Assembly (NCBI GenBank): GCA_019649035.1
Contig: BMAT01001843.1
Coordinates: forward strand, 319,042-383,041
DNA length: 64,000 nucleotides
Source: Elysia marginata
Lineage: Eukaryota > Mollusca > Gastropoda > Plakobranchidae
Reading direction: 5' to 3'
A program made the translations under genes and the position numbers. Positions 1 through 12,420 of this stretch are shown here, piece by piece; within the stretch, counting starts at the first letter, position 1, and each line of letters begins with the position of its first letter. The notes under the pieces are model-generated. The model was not told the origin of the DNA and did not search any database. It saw nothing but the letters and a program-made list of their open reading frames with translations.

Positions 1-146
1 GGAACATGGAGGAAAAACAACTTATAATTGAATAGATTGGACTACATTCCCTTACTTTCCCTAAAACGAAATCGAAAATAGACTTAGCTGTTGACATTGG
101 AACATGGAGGAAAAACAACTTATAATTGAATAGATTGGACTACATT
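1..146. repeat. 48-bp direct repeat, period 98 bp
   Basis: Positions 1-48 and 99-146 are the same 48 bases, beginning ggaacatggaggaaaaacaa, with 50 unrelated bases between them. The first copy begins exactly at the window edge, so more copies may lie to the left. It sits about 200 bp upstream of the MRPS11 start codon. It may be a small tandem duplication in the promoter or 5' UTR; no function can be read from it. Confidence 0.85.
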
Positions 147-197
147 TAGAATTTAGCCCCTGATTTATCAGTGATGTATTCGAAGTGAAGAGTTCAA

Positions 198-285
198 AAG
201 ATCTAGATTTTGACAAGGATAAAATCTAGATCTACTTTAATATCTACAATCTAATCTAGAGTACTGCTAGATCTAGACTAAAGGT
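198..285. repeat. Cluster of CTAGATCTAG-type palindromic words
   Basis: The stretch before MRPS11 contains repeated AGATCTAGA and CTAGATCTAG words (near 200, 226, 253 and 271). The same words recur near the DOCK start (about 50258-50275 and 50488), within DOCK introns (52768, 56097) and in the METTL25B region (35483). They look like a genome-wide dispersed short motif rather than one element. Confidence 0.5.
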
Positions 286-352
286 ATTACTATACCTAAT
301 CTACCACTTGTTTGTCTTACAGAGCTGTCACAGTCCACTCCTACGAGCCAAT

Positions 353-3300
353 ATGTTGAAAACATTCAGCTTAGCTCAAAATGTGTGCGTGAGGTGTCAC
401 AGACTTTTTGTAACCCCACTAAGAAATCTAAGTAAGTGAAAACTTGTAAGTAATAACACTAGTGTTACTAACAGGGGGAGCAGGTCCTGTTTAGGTCAAA
501 ATAATCAATTTAGGCTACCCATTTGTCACTTCAGTTAGAAGCAGAACCATTTCTCGGCACAAAAAAATGCTAAGAGCTAGTTATTATGGCCATTTCCTCT
601 TTTCTAATCCAATGTTTAGGTAAAGCAGAGTGAGCAAAAGTGAGCAGCAATTTACCAACTTTAGGAGGCTAGACCTAGAACCCAATCCACTGTGACACTG
701 ACTGTCTGCTTTCAGGTGGTGTTTTTAAAGCAGTTTAGGCCCGATTTTTTTTATTTGATCGCACCTGCCACACGAGCTGACCCAGCTGACTATCAGGCAC
801 CTCAGCCTAGCTGGTTTGGCTTGTAAGTTACTCATTCATGATGCAGACAGTCACAGTGTCACTGTGTGCTTTTTTGGATGATAATATAATAGTTGAGGCC
901 TAAATTTTACCAGGCATGCCATTTTTCACTTATTTTCCATGTTTTTAAAGCCTGAGAAACTGAATAAACACACAAATTTGAATAAGATTGAGGCCATGGA
1001 TAATGACAAAATTTTCATTATCCCCAAATGACTTTTGCATAGCGTGGCATTCCTGTTTTATTTGTCTAATACTAGTTTTATTAAAGAAATCATATGTTCA
1101 AAAAAGTGTTTTTAAACATCTTGTCTTTTTACAAAATTTCAGGGCTAGTTCAAGATTACTAATTTAAGAGGGTTGAGAAGGGTTAGAGGGTTAGGTCTGG
1201 GACAGGTAAGATTGACGTTGAATATAGGCTTTCAAACTTCATCAAAATAAAGTCTTTAATTAGCCTTTGTATGGAAAAGATATTTGCTACAATGAAAGCT
1301 TGAGAAATTGCTCTAAAGATGATGAAGACTAAGGGGAAACAGCCAGGATACAAATCAGAGCCATTTGCAGCTTGTTTTATAAATATTGCTTTGAAATGCT
1401 CACGCAACAAAAAACTCAACTCATAGTTGAAAAGTAATCAGTATCCCTTGGGGATGTGCATGGCCAACCCAGGCAGATCAAAGAAAATGCTGAAGATGCA
1501 GAACTATGGCTATTTTTGTCGTCGTATGCTAGAAATATTTCCTCAAATAAAGTTGGGGTTTTTTTGCTCAAAAAGTCTTTCTCCTCCTAGGTTTACTAAA
1601 CGAATACTGTATAACTTTGCATATAACGTTTGTGTTCAATGCAAGCTATGAAAAATTTAGGCTTTTTCCAAAATGCGATTTTGTCTATGAAAAATTTGAG
1701 TTTTCACTAGAGTTATTGCCCCTTTTTGACACCTATATAGATTTGAATAATTCATATAAAAAGGGGCTGATCAGTTATCAAAAATCATTCTTTTATCTGC
1801 AGAGATTGAGTTGCTGTGTATATTTTCAAAGTTTCAAGTCATTTAGTTGAAAAATGTGGGACAAGATAGATCTTAAAATACTGGTACAGCCATTGCAACC
1901 GTGCAACAAAATTTAAAATCTTGTAATTTTTCATAGCTCCTCATTTCTTAGATTCAGTTGGGCACTGCTTTAGTTTCTTGGTTGATGCATTTAGACTTGA
2001 TGAAATGAAGGAAAGAAAACAGGTTGTGAAGACCCATGGATCAATTAATTTAACGAAGTTTTCATTGACTCGCTAAAAAAATTATAACATTTCATCTGCT
2101 CAGACTGTTCTTGCTCTTTTTATTTTGTCAAGGTCAAATGCATAGAGTCACAAACTAAAGGAGTCCCTTCATTTGCATTTGACAAATCCAAACTCCAAAT
2201 GAGTTGTTGTAGTGGTTTTTAAATCCTGTATTTGAACAAGAGCAAGAGCCAATCCATCATATTTTTTAAATCTAGCTAAAAGCCATTTAATTAAGGTCAA
2301 ACCTAAATTAATGTATCATCTTAAATGCAGGAAAGAAACATTGAAGAGGTAGATTTTTTCTTAATCTAAGTACAAAAGTTAATAAAAATGGATTCTTATC
2401 TGATCGAAATGTTTTTTTCAGCTGTGACAAGTGTCAGTTTAGCTGGTTCCAAAGGGTATGATAGATTCAAAGCTTCTGTTAAGCAGGCAGGTGTTGACAC
2501 CAGTGAGGATGGCTTGGGAGACAATCAGCCTCTCCAGTATGACAAAACATATGGGTGAGATTCATTGTGAATGCTTTCCTTTCTTTTCTTTTTTTTTTTT
2601 ACATTGAACCTTGGTTATAATTATATCCAAATAAAAAATTATGGGCTTTGATTTTACTATATTAGTATCTGTACAAACAAGGTCTTATTATAGTCAAGGT
2701 TATCGATCAATATTTAAAAAGTCATAAAAGTATTTGAACAATCTAAAGGTATATAAAGAATCCTGTTACTGCTCTCTCACTCTCTTTCTCCCTTTCAGTG
2801 TTTCATGTGTTTTCTTATCTTTGGCTTTTCCATTTTGTCACTTATCTATGGTCAAGCAGCTTTTACTTACTTTCCTCTATTTAAGTATAGATCCACAAAA
2901 TATTGTACTCTTTACATTGTGATTACTTCATAAAAGGTTCTTAGGAAGAGGACAGAGGATGTTTTGATCTGGTCACTTTATTTAATGGTTGATCCGATCC
3001 TTTTTTATCTTTAATGGATTTTAGCTTTGTTCAAATTTGGTAAGAAATATTTATTATTCTTCTCAGGACATCATCATTTCCAAATGTAGACACACATTCT
3101 CAGGTGTTTGATGGTATGAAATATACTGATGTTCCTATCGTTCATGTCAAAGCAACAACAAACAACACTATTCTGACTGTTGCAAGTGGTTCAAGTAAGC
3201 TCAAAGTTGTTGCAAAATGAAAGTTATTATTTTGAATCAATGGAATTATGGACATTCAGGTCAAACTGTAATTAAGTTGTTTTTTTTTTATATTTTGTGT

Positions 3301-6300
3301 ATTTTATATCTGTACTCTTTAAACAAAATAAAAACATATGATTGATTTACAAACAAGATGTATAGTTTATGATGAGTGATAAAAACAAGAATCTTGACTG
3401 AGAATTTTTCAATGTATTGGGATGTCAAATTAAAGCGAAAAATGGACTTATTTAATCAAACGGTAAATTTTTCCACCATTTCAAAAAGCTTTTAAAGAGC
3501 ATTGTAATCATTTTTAGACCTCCATTTGACAAAATATTGATTTCAAACTTATTTTGTGAGGCTTTTAAAATGAGATGCTTTCTACAAATGTTACAGATTT
3601 TTTTAGTGCGATGACCTTCAGAGGTTTGTAAACAATTCTCCTTTTATGCCGTTAAAGAACAGAAGTAGTTATGACATTTTTATTAGTTAATTTCAAAATG
3701 CAATATTTGCTTTTGAAAGTAGTTTGAGTATAATAGTTGAACTTTAGAAAAAAAGTGTGATGAATAGCTTTATAAAAGCTGTTTCTAATTTAGAAAAAAA
3801 AAATTTTTGATTAGGATTTTTGGTAAAGTCATGCAATTTTTAACTTCCACTATAAAATATTCTTTTAAGCATTTTATTTCTATTTTGATTTTTTTTCAGG
3901 TGTGCTTGCTTTACAGTCAGCAGTAAGTAAATCTTCATCTAATTTTAGACATTTCTAACCTTCAATTCAATCTTCTGAATGTATAAAGCAGCCTTTTGCT
4001 TGTTATCAAACGTTGCTTTATGTTTTTTTCTTCATTGTTTATAAGTGAGGAAAAAAGTTCTTTTCATTGAGCTGGAGAATGTATTCCTGAACAAGTTTTT
4101 AAGTATGTTGACTTAGAGCATTCAAAAATACACTTAAGCCCATATGGAAGGACTTTTTTTTTTTTATTTCAGGGTACTGTAGGTTTCCGTAATGCAAGAA
4201 AAGGAACAAATGTCGCAGCCCAAGCAGCAGCAATTGCTTTAGCCTCAGTAAGTTATTTTGTGCTTTTCTCCATTATATGGCAGGCACAGGTTTAGGATAA
4301 TCAATTGATCCTGCCTTGCTTTTAGTATATATTTAACTCTACAATCTTTTGGTAAAAATCATTCTGCATTTTTAGCTTCCTTTACTTCAAGAAAACTTCT
4401 TAAGAAGTTAAGATCGATAAAATTGCTGAAAAATCTATTTTTGAAATACCTTGAAACAAAGAGGCTTATTCTTCTGGATAATCTTTTTCTCTACCAGCCT
4501 GGTTTTAATATTTATTAAAACAATGTGCGCATATTTGAGCGAAATAGAGAAAGGGGCAGAGAGTTATTGTTATCTCATGATAGAGCTTTTCCGTTTGTTG
4601 TAATTGGAAGTAGAGAAACTAAGCTTTTCTGTGATACCGATATCTTACTACTTTCCAATTTCGACTTAAAACTGATTTTGACTGGTTGCAAGACAGTTTG
4701 AAGTAGTACATTATGTGTCATTATTTATGAATAGTCATAATAATGCTGAAAACAATTTCTGATTTCTGTCATTACTGTAACATTTCAAGAAAACGCAGAA
4801 TTTTTTTTCTCAAGCACAATTAACGTTAGTATTTGCTTTAACCACCAGGATGCTCTCAGGAAAGATGTGAAAACAGTTCGAGTGTGCCTGAAGGGTATAG
4901 GACCTGGCAGACTAGTAAGTGTTTTGACAGTTCATAACTTAATTGGGGATCTTTTTCTTATTCAGGGGACAAGCAGAAGGAGGTCTTTTTTTATCCCTCC
5001 TGTTCAATAATGACTTAGACCCAATTTCCCCCACTGACAAAAAAAAAAAAGAGAAAAAAACAGCACAAGCAGACACACACCCTCATTGGAAGTTTTGGTT
5101 TGATAGCTGCAATGCATTTGCTCTATTAGTTCAAAACACTTGTTTGTCTTTGTTTTAATTGTTGGTTTTCTTTGTTTTTGTTTTGTTATTTGTACATGTA
5201 CCAACCATACACCCCCCACCTACCGTCCTTTAAACTGTGGTTCAAGCTGGTCAAACAAGGCATATTATGTTATGATGATATTGTGGAGTATCTTAGCTGA
5301 TTTAACTCTAAACCATTAGAATTTTCCAGAGCAGGCAAACTGTACAAGTAGATTAAGACAAATCGGCGTGCCCGTGCATTTTTTGCGTAAGTGAAAATTT
5401 GGCTATTTTCGGGTTTCCCGCCATTCTAGTGGAAAATTCGACGGCGCATCAAATGGGGTTGTCCTTTTTTAGCTACAACAAACCGTTTCAATGGCATACG
5501 AAAGAAACCAAACTGCAGGTCTATTTGTCGCACCAATTTCTCTGCTCAAAGTGCGCAGGCTTTTTGCTGCCAAAGTGCGTAGAAAAAAGTTACCGTTTTT
5601 CTCGTGCCTAGCTGCGCAAGTGGCGCTTACGCAATTTTAGCAGAGAAAATAGCGGCTTGACATAATTTTTTCATACGCTTGACACAAACTGACGTTTTTC
5701 TTCAATGAAAGAAGCGAGGCTATTATCATAGGTTGTACTCTTTAAACATGTTGTTATGTATCATTCATTGATCCTCATTAAAATCCTGTCTTCATTAAAA
5801 CATTATAAATTATTATTTGGTCACGCACAGCAAGTGTTCTGCTATTCAAAAAATCACCATTCCTCAGAATTAGATTTGAACAAAGGTTATGAAGCTACAA
5901 AATCTGTTGTTAGGCCATCGATAGAAAACTTTAAAGCCAGCGATGATTTCGTATCAACTAAATCTTGAGTACATAAACTATATTCTTACCCGAGATCTTT
6001 GTTGTATTATCATGGTATTATAATTACCTTAAGTTATGTTGCTATAGTTTATCAATTTTGATGATGACAGTTGAGCTTAGTCCAAATGGTCTTTGTAAGT
6101 TATGCTAAGCAGTCTTCTAAAGAATCTTGTTTCTGTGGCCTGGATCCTCTTTCCTAATTCTGCTGTTAGATCCCATTTTTTCAAGCATTTATAAAAGCTG
6201 AGTTGACAACGGAATGCATGAGTACTAGCTTTCAGCTTGGCTAGATTGTCTTGCCTTTAGAAATACAGTTAAGCTTGGTTTGTGTTGCAGCTAATGAGGA

Positions 6301-9300
6301 AGTCAGAAACAGAATAAGGCAAGCGGTTGGTTCATATGAAGATCCTCTCACTAAGATGCAAACTAATATGGTTCAGTCACATAACAAGAGGAGAGAGGCT
6401 TGCGAAGATGGTGCCCCAGAGAACTGTTAGAAAAGGAAGAAAAAGAGGAAGGCAGAAGAAGAGATAAGAAGACATCATTACATAATAGACAGGATTGCAG
6501 ATGAGGGAAGCGATCAAACGTGGGGCAGACAGGAAGGGATGGAGAGATTGTTGACAGATCATCTGTAAAGCCCCAACAACAACTCCCATGGGACAGGTAA
6601 AAGTAAAGATAAAGTTGAGTTTAGTTCATCTCAGCTGTTGCGGGTTCGCTAAAGCGCCCCAACCAACAATCCAATTGCTCAGAGAAATGTCGCCAGCGAT
6701 GCATTGACATTTACACAGTCTTTGTACCGTTTTTAGCACTACCTTGGCGTTGTTTTCCTGTACTGGGTTCTCTATATAGCAGTTGTTTTGGCAATACAGT
6801 GCCCTCAATTTGAAGCGACCTGACCTGTTCGTTGAAATTGAAATTTCAACATCGTAGCTTCAACGCTTGTTGATTTCGATCAGTTAAAAATATCCAGATA
6901 GGTGAATTAGTACTGCCATTGAAACTGTTTTAGTTGTCTCAGGTGACATTTGTAACGAGTCCACGCCTCACATCGGTACAGAGGACTAATGAAGACGATT
7001 TCATGATATACCTTCATCTTCGTACAGTAGCGGATATTGAGCTTTCTCAAGACTCGCATTTGCAGTCGGCCGAGAGCCTGACTTGCCTTTAAGATTCTGG
7101 CGTTGATCTCCTTGTCTAAAGTTCCTTCATTGAAGAGGATTATGATAAGATATTTTAAGTTTTCCACTGTCTTCAGCTTTGTTCCTTCAGCAAAGAATAA
7201 AAGGACGTGCAGTGGAAGCATGGGCTGGGTGCAGCACGACTTCTGTCTTTTCAAGACTGATGGTGAGACTGAAAGTTCGTTATGGCTTAGAAAACTTATA
7301 TCTATGATAGGTTAAAGGTCAGACTCCTTATTGCCATGAGAGCACAGTTGTCGAGAGAAAATGCTTCAAGGATGATCCCCTCGATTGTCTTGTTCTTGGC
7401 TTCTAGCCAGTGCAAGTCAAATATAGATCCATAGTCTGTACTTCAAGAATACTTCCTGCTAATAGTGATTGGCATCATGGGTGTGGACACAGGCGATGAG
7501 ATTGAAAAGAAGAGGGGCCAAGACACATCACTAGTTTACAACAGTTGTGATGTATAACCAGCTCAGATAAATCTCCACCAGAGAGTACTTGTCCAGCCAA
7601 GTTGACATGGAACAGGCAGATCAGGTTGAAAAACCTCTTTGAACATCCTAGCTCTAAAAGGATAACCGTGGTGCTTCTCTGTTGACGGTGTCAAACACCT
7701 TACTAAAGATGATTTGCTCGATAAATTTCTCTTGAACTTTTCGAACAGCGAATATAATCTCAATTGTGCTTTGACCAAGACGGATTCCACACTGAATCGC
7801 TGGTAAGCTTTTTCGGCAAAATTGGTGATCAGAAGGTTGAGGATAGCCTGAGCCAAAATCTTTCAAACATATGAGGGTACAGTAGCTTCTACAAAAGACT
7901 TTGCTGCCCTCGTGATTGAACAATGGAACAACTGCGGCGTTCCTAAAGTCATTGGTCATGTCTTCTTCCCCACCCCCTCCTCCCGCAGGCGTTGACCAGT
8001 GTGACATGGAAGATATTAAAGCCGCAGGGTCGGCTGCCTTGAAAATTCCAGCTGGAACTCTCCGTCCAGGTATTGAGGTAGCTGGTGAGCATGCTTGCCC
8101 TCTGATTCCCTTCATGATTGTAAGATGAAGGTCAAGGTGCTTAACATTTGGTTCTTGGGGATTTTGTCTGGGGCAGAGTGCTGAAGTGCTCTTTCTGTGG
8201 TTCGTTGATGCTGTTTTACCCTTTTAAAAGTATCGTGACATCTGTTGTAGTGAGGATGAGGTCATTCATGGCTTTACTGGTGCGTTGACTTCCTTGATGG
8301 CACTGAAGAACAACTTTGATTTCTTAATGTGAGCTTACTGCTATACCACGTCTGCCTTATCCTTCCACCTCTCATCCTGCAATCTAGCGCAGTGCATCCT
8401 AGACATGTCTCTGAGATGCTTGAAGCGATCATGCTTGAATGTAGAGCGGCTTTTATTCTGCTATTCCAGGTTCATGTAGTTTGTTCTGTTTATTCCTTAG
8501 AGCTGTCTGAGCACCTCGTCGTTTTCATTAAACCATTACTTTTAAACCCTTTGTTTCAGTCCAACAGTGAACGTCGCTGACTCCTTCACAAGGGTTTTGA
8601 ACTGGTTCCACTTTTTCAGTCATATGTCCATGGGACATGAGCCTGTCACCCAGATCTTCAGCAAACTTCTTGTCACAACTGATGTTCGTTAGTTTCGATA
8701 TGTCGAAGGATGGTCTGATAATCTTCTTCTTATGGTGTATTGGGATGATGTGAATTGCCAGGACTGATTTTACCAGATGGTGGTCCGTCCAGCATTCGGC
8801 TTCACGTATGGCTTTGGTGACCTCCAGGTCGCGGATGTCTCCCCAAAGACAGATCACAAAATCAATCAAGTGTTTGGATCGAGGGTGCATCCATGTTGCT
8901 TTGTTGTATACTTGTCATCCGGGATGAAGAGCATGTTTGTAATAGTCATGTTATTCTATAGGCAGTAATCTTTGGCATCTGAAATTCATTTTCCAATGCC
9001 ATGGTGCCCCAGTAGGCCTACCCCTCCCAGTTCTTGAAATCATTGCAGCTCATGTATTGAAGTCGCCTAGCAGATGAAGCTTGCCACTTTGTGATGTTGC
9101 TTTCAAGTGGCGATCCAGATCGCAGTAAAAGCTGTCTTTATCTCTACTACTGCTTGTTGGAGTAGGTGCCTAGGCATAGATAATGGGATATTTTGACGAC
9201 TATGGATGACAACTTTTACCACCATTCTTTCCAATGTTTTCTCATTGTTGCAATTGGGTACTGATATTGATGATAATATAATTTTGTCATCTGATCAGTC

Positions 9301-10605
9301 TTGGTTTGATGTTATTTTGGTCTTATTTCTACTTTTGACATGTTTTAATCAATACAATTCTTTTGTTCTTCTGTTTTCCCTTTCTTTCTATGTCTTATGG
9401 TTGTTTATCTTTGTTTTTTCCTATGGTTTCCTACCTCCTTGGTTTCTTCCGCTCATTAGTTCAAGCTCAATCCAAACCACATCTTTATTAAACAAATCGT
9501 AGATTGCTTACAGCACACCTACTACTTCTACAATTTTGCTGCTGCTACTGCTGCTAGTAAGCATTACGACTTTATTCGCAACAATAACAAGTATTACCAT
9601 CAAAACAACTACTTCCATTACCGTAACAATGATTGTATTTTGTTCCTTTACGCTTGAACGGGAAATATAGTGCTATGCCAAATTGCGTAAGTGAGTTTAG
9701 GCCATGCAAAATATACCAAATAAGTTTTTTTTTTAATCATAATTTTTTCTACATTGATCTATGTAATTTTTTTTCATAAACATGTTTTATTTATTATTTT
9801 CAACTGTCTGTCAAAATTTGAAAATTTTTATGTGATTTTGAGGGAAGTTATTTAGTTTTTTTGCTCTTCTGAAAAGTTGTAAAAAAATTACATACGCAAA
9901 AAGTGCATGGTCACGACGAAATATAAAAAGTTTTTTCATAGAACCAAGAGTCTAGTTGTACTTGTAGTGCTTCTGAGAGGGAAGCTATTGGAGAAATTCT
10001 TTACGCATTGTACATGTGATGCCATTTGGGTTGATTTCTTGATCTTTAGATGACATTAACTGGTTTAACTTTGAAAAATATATGTTAAAACCTTTAATCC
10101 TTTGCAAAAATATTAATTTTTAGTATTTTTGGCACAGTTTGTGACAAATTGTTGAAAACGGTTTCAATTTGCAGTTGTTTCTGAGACAGAATATACAATC
10201 TTTTTCATGTGGTGCCAGAATTTTCAATAAATATATTATATCAAAGCATACATTATAAAAGATGTTTGTGAGAGTTCAAAACTACGATAATTTAGCTCTG
10301 TATTCAAGAAATATGCTAAACTAAACCATACCTATGCTTCTAAATGAATTTTTGAGCTGAACAGTGTAAGAAATGGACTCTACTGTATTTTTTTGTACAA
10401 TTCAGTTATCACAACAGTCTATGCTATTCAAAACATTATTTCGTTCCAGACTAGTTGTTTAGGTTTTCAAATGTTTAGCTTTTTTTTCTGTTTTTAGCCA
10501 GCATTGAAAGCCTTACAGATGTCAGGACTCAACATCATATCCATAACAGACACAACTCCTCTACCCTTCAATGGATGCCGACCGAAGAAAATGAGAAGAC
10601 TGTGA
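353..10605 (+). CDS. MRPS11: Mitochondrial small ribosomal subunit protein uS11m (MRPS11)
   Basis: Seven coding exons: 353-431, 2422-2554, 3067-3194, 3900-3922, 4173-4247, 4849-4914 and 10498-10605. All junctions are GT-AG and in phase, giving 203 residues, close to the length of animal MRPS11. The N-terminus ([19 protein letters not shown]) is basic and lacks acidic residues, like a mitochondrial presequence. The uS11 fold is clear: [14 protein letters not shown], then [17 protein letters not shown], then [10 protein letters not shown], then a C-terminus ending [11 protein letters not shown]. These match the rRNA-binding signatures of bacterial uS11. In the family it sits on the small-subunit platform of the mitoribosome and contacts rRNA near the mRNA exit region. 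The last intron is unusually long (5.6 kb) because of transposon insertions. A 3' splice-like CTTACAG at about 316-322 suggests the first coding exon may begin with spliced 5' UTR; no upstream exon was identified. Confidence 0.93.
5368..5640. mobile_element. Possible MITE-like element with GCGTAAGTG ends
   Basis: This intronic block is richer in GC than its surroundings. It starts with gtgcattttttgcgtaagtg (from 5371) and ends with gcgcttacgcaattttag, so its two ends are short inverted repeats (ttgcgtaagtg versus ttgcgtaagcg). Similar ends appear in opposite orientation at 9683-9912. It may be a small non-autonomous DNA transposon. Alternatively, the two blocks may be the ends of one larger element. 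Interior similarity between the blocks is not evident by eye. Confidence 0.3.
6290..6600 (+). mobile_element. 3' end of a decayed LINE (reverse transcriptase C-terminal tail)
   Basis: The plus strand encodes, with frame changes, pieces typical of the C-terminus of a common invertebrate LINE ORF2: [19 protein letters not shown], then a VQSHNKR/SHITRG-type block, then an arginine/lysine-rich [12 protein letters not shown] stretch and a final [15 protein letters not shown]. Only the tail remains. It lies in the last MRPS11 intron, tail-to-tail with the minus-strand LINE at 6905-9195. Confidence 0.6.
6905..9195 (-). mobile_element. Decayed non-LTR retrotransposon (APE endonuclease + reverse transcriptase)
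   Basis: The minus strand carries, in element order, endonuclease pieces (LHLLGDFNT near 9070, [13 protein letters not shown] near 9010, [12 protein letters not shown] and [10 protein letters not shown] at 8890-8780). Next come reverse transcriptase pieces ([31 protein letters not shown] and FDTVNREA at 7960-7660) and the post-RT segment ([19 protein letters not shown] and [19 protein letters not shown] at 7140-6920). Several frame changes and stops show it is dead. The clade is an APE-type LINE of the kind often annotated as endonuclease-reverse transcriptase in molluscs; I cannot place it more precisely. It accounts for about 2.3 kb of the long last intron of MRPS11. Confidence 0.8.
9683..9912. 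mobile_element. Second GCGTAAGTG-ended block, inverted relative to 5368-5640
   Basis: It begins attgcgtaagtgag and ends acatacgcaaaaagtgcatg. Read on the minus strand the ends follow the same order as the block at 5368-5640 (gtgcat/c...tttttgcgta first, cttacgcaattt last). It is AT-rich inside and shows no coding potential. The pair brackets the intronic LINE fragments. It could be an independent MITE copy or the other end of a composite insertion. Confidence 0.25.
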
Positions 10606-10648
10606 TTTATTTTCAATTGTAGACTTTTGTTTTTAAATCAGATTCATC

Positions 10649-10654
10649 AATAAA
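10649..10654 (+). promoter_or_regulatory. Poly(A) signal of MRPS11
   Basis: AATAAA lies 44 bases after the MRPS11 stop codon, the normal position for a short 3' UTR. A pogo-like repeat begins 95 bases further on, so the transcript probably ends before it. Confidence 0.6.
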
Positions 10655-10748
10655 TTTCATTTGTGCTCCAGATGCATAGTTATGTTGTTGTGGTGAACTA
10701 TCATAAACAAATTTTTGAATTGTTCCCTGTTGTTCCTGTATTATAATG

Positions 10749-11508
10749 CAGTAGTATCCGGTTAAACTCACAGCACTTGGGAGGCTCAAATAGCATGCGT
10801 TTACGAGATACATGCACTTTAAAAATAGTAAAAGTATTTGTCTAAGTTACTCCATTTAGAAGGCAATAAAAACCGAGTTGTTTCCCTTGACCAAACAAAC
10901 AGACAAAGTCTAGACCAGAACATCAAGATTTTGCCTGATGTATGCCTTGTTCTAGCTAAGTGTATAGATCTGTGTGAATAACAGTTAAATAGCACTGCAA
11001 CCCTCCGAGTCGTTGATCAAAGTGGGAAACCAAGGGGTGTGATCAGACTGAACACTCCACAGGTTAGCTTACGTTACAACAGTTCACTTGTCAGTATGGT
11101 AGGGGCGCGGAGTGCATTGCATCATGTTGGTTGCTGTGTTCTAGTCTTTGCTAATAGTTCACACTCTGCAGGCCTGTGTCCACCTTTTACCCTCCCTCTT
11201 CACACCCCTGCCCCCACAACATTCATGATTGTGTAAGATTGTAGGTAGGCCTGGTTTTAATTTAACAAAAGAAGATGCTAATTCCTGCACTGCTGAGTGA
11301 TGCAGGTCTATTTCTTGCATCACTACGATTGCCTAATCTACCTTTATGAGTATTTTTTATGGATTACATAGCCTTCGTTTAGCCGATATTGTATGTGTTC
11401 TGGACTTCTGGGTATAATGATTATATAGAAAAAAATCGGTCATAACGATTTGGCTTTGGTTAACCGTAGCATGCATTTATCTGGCGAGCCTTTACCCAGA
11501 CACTTCTG
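10749..11508. mobile_element. Pogo/Tigger-like non-autonomous DNA transposon, copy A
   Basis: About 760 bp, starting cagtagtatccggttaaact. It ends in a degenerate inverted copy (tttacccagacacttctg). The same element occurs at 52678-53453 and 59468-60216, which share the ends, the 'cacttggga' subterminal word, a central pyrimidine-rich 'ccaccttttaccctcc' block and the 3' 'aaaaatcggtcat' block. The CAGTAGTA tips and TA target duplication (clear in copies B and C; TG/TA here) fit the Tc1/mariner superfamily, pogo/Tigger-like. No transposase coding is visible. This copy lies just downstream of MRPS11. Confidence 0.75.
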
Positions 11509-11519
11509 TAATAATTTAC

Positions 11520-12420
11520 TTATAGAGCACCTAGAATCCACAAAAAAGTGCTTGGTGGCGCTAATACATACATTGTGGTAGAATAAAGGTAACTTAGTAA
11601 TAGTTAAAAGCGTTTTTAAAGAGTAACATGAAACAAAAACGAAGGGTTTTACAATACAAATCCTTTTACATCATCTAAAAATGGCCTAGACTGTAGAAAT
11701 ATTACATTTACATTGAAATGCATAAAAGTTAATGCCGATACAGTGTGTATGTTCAAAAGTCACAAGAAAGTATTCCTTAAAAAGTTCAGTTTTATAATTG
11801 TCACTTCCCTCAGTTTTTTCTCATAAAACATTCCAGACCTTAGGAGCTATGACAGAGAACACATTCATTTAAAAAGTTCAGGAATGCATATTTGTTTGCA
11901 GTAAAATCAAGTCATTGGATCTTAAAACCCTTAGGGCTTTTTATAATTGTAAGAGTTCTTCTAAATAAGCAGGGAATACGTGTAGATCCTTTAAACATTT
12001 AAAAAATATGCCAGGCAGTTTTAAAACCTAATGCAGGATTTTACTGGCAATCAGTGTAGCTCTCTCAATGTTTGCTGCGAATTATTAAATTTTGATCTAG
12101 GAGTATGAGTTATTAACTGGGCAGCTTTGCTTTGGACCTTTTGAAGTCAATTAGATACTTTGTTGTTCCCGCAAAACAGGAGTCACAGTAATCCAGCCTG
12201 CTGGTCATGAAAGAATGTGCAAATACATGTGGTTGAGTAGTACCAAAGACTTAGATACACTTTAGGACTTTGGTAGTATTTTTTCCAATATTTCTAAGAT
12301 GGCAATGGCAATATTTACAAACATGTTGGACATGTCTTTCTTTAAGTGAGTATCAAAGTGAAAACCAATGTTGCTGACATTGTCACCTGTAGGTATGGTT
12401 ATTCTTTTTCTACATACATT
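11520..12420 (-). mobile_element. Decayed CR1-like LINE fragment (RT C-terminal region)
   Basis: On the minus strand, broken frames give VSNIGFHFDTHL, then KKDMSNMFVN, then HSFMTSRLDYC (near 12210), then an LHWLPV-like segment (near 12050) and FYEKKLREVTIIKLNFLRN (near 11800). This is the order of motifs after the catalytic YADD in CR1-type LINEs (VRNLGV.FD, FVTSRLDYCNSLLYG, LHWLPV, WNSLP). It ends toward 11520 in a tail with an agcac/gcgc stretch. It has many stops and is old. Confidence 0.6.

Noticed and set aside
5004-5219. Overlapping frames on both strands near 5.0-5.2 kb
   Set aside because: They arise from A- and T-rich low-complexity intron sequence just after MRPS11 exon 6.
9206-9502. 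A small membrane protein gene of 98 codons
   Set aside because: T-rich sequence gives Phe/Leu-rich frames by chance. It lies beside the LINE within an MRPS11 intron and has no recognisable domain.
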